Shown one piece after another: positions 6,116 through 9,637 of a stretch of 9,637 nt of DNA. The position numbers were made by a program, and so were the translations under genes. Where the stretch lies: positions 568 through 10,204 of the forward strand of contig DLOT01000010.1 of NCBI GenBank assembly GCA_002479715.1, read 5' to 3'. The DNA is from Ruminococcus sp. UBA7477. Lineage in GTDB: Bacteria > Bacillota > Clostridia > Oscillospirales > Ruminococcaceae. The notes beneath the pieces are model-generated. The model ran no database searches, was not told the origin of the DNA, and saw nothing but the letters and a program-made list of their open reading frames with translations. How positions within the stretch are numbered: the stretch's first letter is position 1; each line of letters opens with the position of its first letter.

Positions 6116-6608
6116 GCTGACCAAAGCGCGAAGGCTTTGTGCCGACGCATTGCTTGCCGCCGCAGCGCTTATAATCTTTGTCGTGGAGGCGCAGATACCT
6201 ATTCCCGTGGCGATCCCGGGGCTGAAGCTCGGGCTTGCAAATGTTGTGACGCTTTATATGCTCTGCACCTGTCCGCTCGGTGATGCTTTTGCGGTATTGA
6301 TGCTGAGGATAATCCTGGGCAGCATTTTCGCGGGGCAGGCTATGTCGTTTATGTTCTCGCTGGCGGGCGGACTGCTGGCATTTTGCTCAATGAAGCTTTA
6401 TCTGAAGCTTACAAGGGGTGAGAATATCTGGTTTGCGGGGATAGTGGGGGCTATAGCCCATAATCTCGGGCAGATCGTGGTCGCTGTTGCGGTCTACAAG
6501 TCGGGATATGTGGCATATTATCTCGCGGTATTGCTTTTCTGCGGCGTCGTTACGGGGCTGCTGACAGGGCTTGTCGCTCAGCTTCTGGCAAAGAGAAGGC
6601 TGCTTTGA
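6102..6608 (+). CDS. Gx transporter family / heptaprenyl diphosphate synthase component I-like membrane protein
   Basis: 168 aa from ATG 6102, chosen because GGGGAGGG (6086-6093) lies 8 bases ahead; ATG 6096 would leave only 2 bases. A highly hydrophobic protein with about five membrane segments (approx. 13-30, 43-58, 61-76, 80-100, 110-132, 136-162). The motif I-P-G-L-K-L-G-L-A-N-V-V-T-L (38-51) is the hallmark of the family first named heptaprenyl diphosphate synthase component I (PF07456-like), and G-A-I-A-H-N-L-G-Q-I (116-125) is a second conserved block. The fold resembles the substrate-binding S components of ECF vitamin importers, so a membrane carrier role is as likely as prenyl synthesis. 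The usual polyprenyl synthetase partner gene is not present downstream in this window. Confidence 0.88.
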   Translation: MQRPELTKARRLCADALLAAAALIIFVVEAQIPIPVAIPGLKLGLANVVTLYMLCTCPLGDAFAVLMLRIILGSIFAGQAMSFMFSLAGGLLAFCSMKLYLKLTRGENIWFAGIVGAIAHNLGQIVVAVAVYKSGYVAYYLAVLLFCGVVTGLLTGLVAQLLAKRRLL

Positions 6609-6649
6609 CAGAAGCTTTTTCTATATGACAGGACTTTCTCAATTGTGAA

Positions 6650-6658
6650 TGCTATAAT
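6650..6658 (+). promoter_or_regulatory. Extended -10 promoter for the AraC-type regulator gene
   Basis: TGCTATAAT combines a perfect TATAAT box (6653-6658) with the TG of an extended -10 element. No good -35 hexamer is present at 16-18 bases upstream (AGGACT at 6630-6635), which fits an extended -10 promoter or one needing an activator, possibly the regulator itself. The start codon is 27 bases downstream of the box. Confidence 0.65.
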
Positions 6659-6684
6659 GAGTATACCGGGAAGGGGGAAACACT

Positions 6685-7590
6685 GTGGAGTGGCTGAGCT
6701 GCATAAAAGGTGCCATTGATTATATGGAGACGAATATCATGACGGTCAGGAGTCCCGAGGAGGTGGCAGAAAGCTTATATGTTTCCGCGTCGTATCTTCA
6801 GCGGGGATTTCAGGTAATAACCGGTCTGACGCTTGGCGAATATATACGCAACCGCAGGCTTTATCTTGCGGCACAGCGTTTGGTCTACAGCAGCGACAGG
6901 ATAATTGATATCGCGATGGAATTCGGCTATGAAACGCCTGAGAGCTTCACCAAAGCCTTCACGAGATTTCACGGCGCGTCGCCGTCCGATATTCGCAGGG
7001 ACAGAAGCAAAATAGTTCCGTTTCTTCCGCTTCGGGTAAGTATTGTTATACAGGGAGGAAAAGCTATGGATTACACTATCGAGAAAACAGCGGCATTTAA
7101 GGTGATAGGCTTTATGAGGGAGTTTGACTTTGAAACTTCCTACAAGGAGATCCCAAAGTTCTGGGATGAGATCTTTTCTCAGTATGCGCAAAGCTACATT
7201 AACGGCAGAGAGCCGGGAAATGATATTGAGCGGGCGCTTGTTGAAAACCGCATCGGCGAGTTCGGAGTTTGTATAGATGATATAGGCTCCGGCGGAAAGT
7301 TCCGATATATGATCGCAGGCAGATATACGGGCGGAAAGACACCTGAGGGGCTGGAGGTCTATGAAATACCTGCGGCAGAGTGGGTAAAGTTCAAATGCAT
7401 CGGTGCTATGCCGCAGGCACTGCAAGAGGTAAACACCCATATATTCAGCGAGTGGCTTCCCGGAAACAGGGAGTATGAGGTATCGGACAAGCTCAGCATC
7501 GAATGGTATTCTTCGGGAAACACGCAGGATGCAAACTATCAAAGCGCGATATGGATCCCGGTAAAACAGCGTAACGCTGCACCAGCTTAA
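6685..7590 (+). CDS. AraC-family transcriptional regulator with C-terminal GyrI-like effector-binding domain
   Basis: 301 aa from GTG 6685, with AAGGGGGA (6671-6678) 6 bases upstream. The DNA-binding part is at the N-terminus (residues ~5-108): a first helix-turn-helix around 24-46 (S-P-E-E-V-A-E-S-L-Y-V-S-A-S-Y-L-Q-R), and a second around 71-96 (I-I-D-I-A-M-E-F-G-Y-E-T-P-E-S-F-T-K-A-F), with the usual G-A-S-P (97-100) behind it. Residues ~128-293 are a GyrI-like/AraC effector-binding domain (Y-T-I-E-K-T-A-A-F-K-V-I-G near the start, E-V-Y-E-I-P-A-A-E-W around 224-233, I-W-I-P-V at 289-293), which in relatives such as Rob or BltR-type regulators binds small, often hydrophobic or cationic, molecules. 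Likely a single-gene unit with its own promoter. The adjacent acyl-CoA synthetase gene is a possible target, but nothing in the sequence proves this. Confidence 0.92.
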   Translation: MEWLSCIKGAIDYMETNIMTVRSPEEVAESLYVSASYLQRGFQVITGLTLGEYIRNRRLYLAAQRLVYSSDRIIDIAMEFGYETPESFTKAFTRFHGASPSDIRRDRSKIVPFLPLRVSIVIQGGKAMDYTIEKTAAFKVIGFMREFDFETSYKEIPKFWDEIFSQYAQSYINGREPGNDIERALVENRIGEFGVCIDDIGSGGKFRYMIAGRYTGGKTPEGLEVYEIPAAEWVKFKCIGAMPQALQEVNTHIFSEWLPGNREYEVSDKLSIEWYSSGNTQDANYQSAIWIPVKQRNAAPA

Positions 7591-7641
7591 AGCTGGACCT
7601 GTAGCCGCCTTGCCGAATATAGACTAGGGAGATACTATAGA

Positions 7642-7651
7642 GTGACGGCGG
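7642..7651 (+). repeat. Direct repeat GTGACGGCGG, copy 1
   Basis: Identical to 7686-7695, with 34 bases between the copies. It lies upstream of the ligase promoter and could be a binding site or the remnant of a repeated element. Confidence 0.5.
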
Positions 7652-7675
7652 GTCAAACAAAGACAAATCAAACGT

Positions 7676-7695
7676 TTGCGACGACGTGACGGCGG
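7676..7695 (+). repeat. Inverted repeat flanking the ligase unit, left copy
   Basis: Eighteen of twenty bases match the reverse complement of 9603-9622. Bases 7676-7686 (TTGCGACGACG) and 7688-7693 (GACGGC) are identical in both. The second copy of the 10-bp direct repeat (7686-7695) lies in its right half. Confidence 0.5.
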
Positions 7696-7706
7696 TGTTT
7701 TTTTAT

Positions 7707-7724
7707 CCGGAGGCAAGCCTTCGG
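7707..7724 (+). other. Hairpin CCGGAGG-CAAG-CCTTCGG
   Basis: Seven base pairs (one G-T wobble) closed by a four-base loop, placed just after a run of seven T and 45 bases before the ligase promoter. The T-run is on the wrong side for a + strand terminator, so its role is unclear. Confidence 0.5.
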
Positions 7725-7768
7725 TAAGTATTTGCAATTCAAGACAGGCGAAAGCTCCGTTTTTCGTA

Positions 7769-7797
7769 TTGACAACAATAATCCGCGGTGGTATAAT
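7769..7797 (+). promoter_or_regulatory. Fully consensus sigma-A promoter of the AMP-binding ligase gene
   Basis: TTGACA (7769-7774), a 17-base spacer and TATAAT (7792-7797): both hexamers are perfect, and a TG at 7789-7790 adds an extended -10. Transcription should begin near 7804, giving a leader of about 55 bases to ATG 7859. Such a promoter implies strong basal expression unless repressed. Confidence 0.93.
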
Positions 7798-7858
7798 AAA
7801 CTTATATGATTTTAAGCGTAAAAGCTTTAAAACGATAAAGCCGAAAGGAAGTATTTTT

Positions 7859-9505
7859 ATGCCTATTACCGAGATCTTGGAGCGCAATGCCAAGCTGTAC
7901 GGAAACGATGTGGCGCTTGTTGAGGTCAATCCTGAGATTCAGGAGAAACGCCGTGTGACATGGCGCGAATACGAGCTTATCGAGCAGAGCGAATACAGTC
8001 ATTACCGCCGCGAGATAACCTGGCACGTTTTCAATGAAAAGGCCAACCGCTTTGCTAATCTGCTTATCAGCCGCGGTATCAAGAAAGGCGATAAGGTCGC
8101 GATCCTGCTAATGAATTGCCTTGAGTGGCTGCCGATCTATTTCGGCGTTCTCAAGACCGGTGCGCTGGCAGTTCCGCTCAATTTCAGATATACCTCAGAC
8201 GAGATAAAATACTGTCTTGAGCTTGCCGAGTGTGATGTTCTGGTTTTCGGAAATTCGTTTATAGGCAGAGTGGAGGAAATAGCCGATCAGATCAGCGCGC
8301 GCAGATTGCTTTTCTATGTAGGCGGAGGAGAGGGCGGCATATGTCCGTCGTTTGCCGAGGATTATGACCACCTTGTTGCGAATTGTCCCAGCATAACGCC
8401 GGATATAAAGCTTTGCGACGACGATTTTGCTGCTATCTATTTTTCGTCGGGAACAACGGGCTTCCCTAAAGCTATCCTTCATAAGCATCAGAGCCTTATG
8501 CACTCATGTAAAGTCGAGCAGGCACATCACAGCCAAACTAAGGACGATATCTTTCTCTGCATTCCGCCGCTCTATCATACGGGTGCGAAGATGCACTGGT
8601 TCGGCTCATTCCTTGTCGGCGCAAAATCTGTGCTGCTGCGCGGAGTCAAGCCCGAAATGATCATAGACACGGTTTCCAAAGAAAAATGCTCAATAGTGTG
8701 GCTGCTGGTCCCTTGGGCACAGGATATTCTCGATGCGATCGACAGGGGCGATATCAAGCTTGAAAACTATCAGCTTTCTCAGTGGCGGCTTATGCATATC
8801 GGCGCACAGCCTGTGCCGCCCAGCCTTATCAGCCGCTGGAAGCAGCATTTTCCTCATCATCAGTATGATACAAACTACGGCCTGAGCGAGTCTATAGGCC
8901 CCGGCTGTGTTCATCTGGGAGTAGAAAACATCCATAAGGTCGGCGCGATAGGCAAGGCGGGCTACGGCTGGGAGACTAAGATCGTCAATGAGCAGGGTCA
9001 GCCTGTTAAAAGCGGAGAGGTCGGAGAGCTGTGCGTAAAGGGTCCGGGAGTAATGACCTGCTATTATAATGACCCGGAGGCTACCGAGGAGGTTCTTAAA
9101 GACGGCTGGCTGTTCACGGGAGATATGGCTCAGGAGGACGAGGACGGATTTATCTTCCTCGTTGACCGCAAAAAAGATGTTATCATTTCGGGAGGAGAGA
9201 ATCTGTATCCCGTTCAGATCGAGGATTTTATCCGAAGCAATATGAAAGTCAAGGATGTTGCGGTCATCGGCTTGCCCGACAAGCGCCTTGGCGAGATCGC
9301 GGCAGCGATCATAGAGATCAAGCCCGGCTGTGAATGCACAGAGGAGGAAATGATGAAGTTCTGTTCGGGTCTGCCGCGCTATAAGCGGCCTCACAAGATA
9401 ATCTTTGCCGATATTCCGCGCAACCCCACAGGCAAGATCGAAAAGCCGAAGCTTCGTCAGATCTACTGCGGAGAGAGTTTGGTTGCCGCGCAGAACAAGG
9501 GCTGA
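7859..9505 (+). CDS. Acyl-CoA synthetase-like AMP-binding enzyme (class I adenylate-forming, FadD/CaiC type)
   Basis: 548 aa from ATG 7859, with AAAGGAAG (7844-7851) in front. The frame stays open to 7676, but the promoter at 7769-7797 lies inside that extension, so the shorter protein is chosen. Expected reaction: carboxylic acid + ATP + CoA to acyl-CoA + AMP + PPi, through an acyl-adenylate. Motifs in order: phosphate-binding Y-F-S-S-G-T-T-G-F-P-K-A (194-205); N-Y-G-L-S-E-S (339-345), adenine-binding; D-G-W-L-F-T-G-D (415-422); V-D-R-K-K-D-V-I-I-S-G-G-E-N-L-Y-P (435-451), the hinge region; P-R-N-P-T-G-K-I (520-527) with catalytic Lys526. The set is complete, so the enzyme should be active. 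Unusual is an insertion at about residues 31-58, where a T-W-R-E-Y segment precedes the normal I-T-W-H-V-F-N-E-K-A-N-R start of the domain. Substrate (fatty, aromatic, bile or other acid) cannot be read from the sequence. Confidence 0.93.
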   Translation: MPITEILERNAKLYGNDVALVEVNPEIQEKRRVTWREYELIEQSEYSHYRREITWHVFNEKANRFANLLISRGIKKGDKVAILLMNCLEWLPIYFGVLKTGALAVPLNFRYTSDEIKYCLELAECDVLVFGNSFIGRVEEIADQISARRLLFYVGGGEGGICPSFAEDYDHLVANCPSITPDIKLCDDDFAAIYFSSGTTGFPKAILHKHQSLMHSCKVEQAHHSQTKDDIFLCIPPLYHTGAKMHWFGSFLVGAKSVLLRGVKPEMIIDTVSKEKCSIVWLLVPWAQDILDAIDRGDIKLENYQLSQWRLMHIGAQPVPPSLISRWKQHFPHHQYDTNYGLSESIGPGCVHLGVENIHKVGAIGKAGYGWETKIVNEQGQPVKSGEVGELCVKGPGVMTCYYNDPEATEEVLKDGWLFTGDMAQEDEDGFIFLVDRKKDVIISGGENLYPVQIEDFIRSNMKVKDVAVIGLPDKRLGEIAAAIIEIKPGCECTEEEMMKFCSGLPRYKRPHKIIFADIPRNPTGKIEKPKLRQIYCGESLVAAQNKG

Positions 9506-9538
9506 CAAAGAACAGAATAATGATTTGTTACATAACGC

Positions 9539-9584
9539 AAATCGCCGCAAGCTTACACTGCCTGCGGCGATTTTGTTTATTTTG
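9539..9584 (+). terminator. Intrinsic terminator of the ligase gene
   Basis: A perfect 11-bp stem AAATCGCCGCA (9539-9549) / TGCGGCGATTT (9563-9573) with a 13-base loop and a T-rich tail (TTTT G TTT A TTTT). It starts 33 bases after the stop. Its A/T symmetry means it could also stop transcription arriving from the right. Confidence 0.9.
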
Positions 9585-9602
9585 TTATTATAAGAGTTGG
9601 TG

Positions 9603-9622
9603 CTGCCGTCTCGTCGTCGCAA
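9603..9622 (-). repeat. Inverted repeat flanking the ligase unit, right copy
   Basis: Reverse complement matches 7676-7695 at 18 of 20 bases. It lies just outside the ligase terminator. No gene is supported in the remaining bases to the window edge. Confidence 0.5.
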
Positions 9623-9637
9623 GCTCCATATCCCTCG

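Larger units (their letters stand above)
7591..7768. other. Non-coding stretch between araC-type gene and ligase promoter
   Basis: Part of the longest gene-free stretch in the window (268 bases to the ligase start). It holds a 10-bp direct repeat, one copy of a longer inverted repeat, the palindrome CAAACGTTTG (7669-7678), a run of seven T (7698-7704) and a hairpin. A weak promoter-like pair TTGCCG (7610-7615) / TACTAT (7633-7638) at 17-base spacing is visible but matches only four of six bases in each box. No supported small ORF. Confidence 0.5.

Noticed and set aside
6594..6620. Terminator after the Gx-transporter-like gene (GCTT...AAGC then TTTTT)
   Set aside because: Only four base pairs can form without bulges; too weak to call, so readthrough into the AraC-type gene remains possible.
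7640..7704. Small RNA from the weak promoter at 7610-7638 ending at the T-run 7698-7704
   Set aside because: The promoter boxes match only four of six bases each and no stable stem precedes the T-run.
7676..7858. 61-codon upstream extension of the ligase reading frame (609-aa version)
   Set aside because: A perfect promoter lies inside it at 7769-7797, the family start pattern begins at ATG 7859 with a ribosome site, and the extension has no recognisable domain.
8690..9622. 310-codon open frame on the minus strand opposite the ligase gene
   Set aside because: It is antisense to a gene with all catalytic motifs, shows no known motif itself, and is typical of shadow frames in GC-balanced coding sequence.

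Overview
The window looks like a piece of an anaerobic Firmicutes chromosome, most likely class Clostridia and possibly a gut Ruminococcus/Oscillospiraceae-type organism. The basis is near 50% GC by eye, strong purine-rich ribosome binding sites, textbook sigma-A promoters, a NusG-domain-II/Gx-transporter pair, and oxygen-sensitive nitrogenase-family proteins. The taxon is inferred from style, not from a marker gene. All supported genes lie on the + strand. No rRNA, tRNA, transposase or CRISPR array was seen.

Region 1 (1-5683) is one tightly packed operon that enters from the left. It holds the last codons of a FecCD/BtuC-type ABC permease, its ATPase, a NifH-like iron protein, two nitrogenase component-1-like subunits (NifD-like and NifK-like), and a lipoprotein substrate-binding protein. 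A strong intrinsic terminator closes it. The first two genes and the NifH/D/K-like genes overlap or nearly touch, so an importer for a metal chelate, corrinoid, haem, oxyanion or similar ligand is encoded with a two-component nitrogenase-like reductase. This is the most interesting part of the window. By eye alignment the reductase is not a nitrogenase: the FeMo-cofactor histidine position is Tyr, and no NifB, NifE or NifN is present. The cysteine pattern (three conserved positions on the D-like subunit, one clear position on the K-like subunit) suggests a single interface [4Fe-4S] cluster, as in dark-operative protochlorophyllide reductase. In addition, the ATPase carries a C-terminal domain closely resembling TM1266, the small protein family found next to [FeFe]-hydrogenase maturation genes.

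Region 2 (5684-6608) is a two-gene unit, a membrane-anchored NusG-domain-II protein followed by a Gx-transporter/heptaprenyl-diphosphate-synthase-component-I-like membrane protein. Its probable promoter is embedded in the terminator of region 1, just before a 7-bp repeat present three times.

Region 3 (6650-7590) is an AraC-type regulator with the DNA-binding domain at the N-terminus and a GyrI-like effector domain at the C-terminus, preceded by an extended -10 promoter. Region 4 (7591-9590) is a 268-base intergenic stretch with repeats, a hairpin and a fully consensus promoter, followed by an acyl-CoA synthetase-like AMP-binding enzyme and its terminator. An 18-of-20 inverted repeat lies on either side of this last unit. 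The final ~50 bases hold no gene that can be supported.
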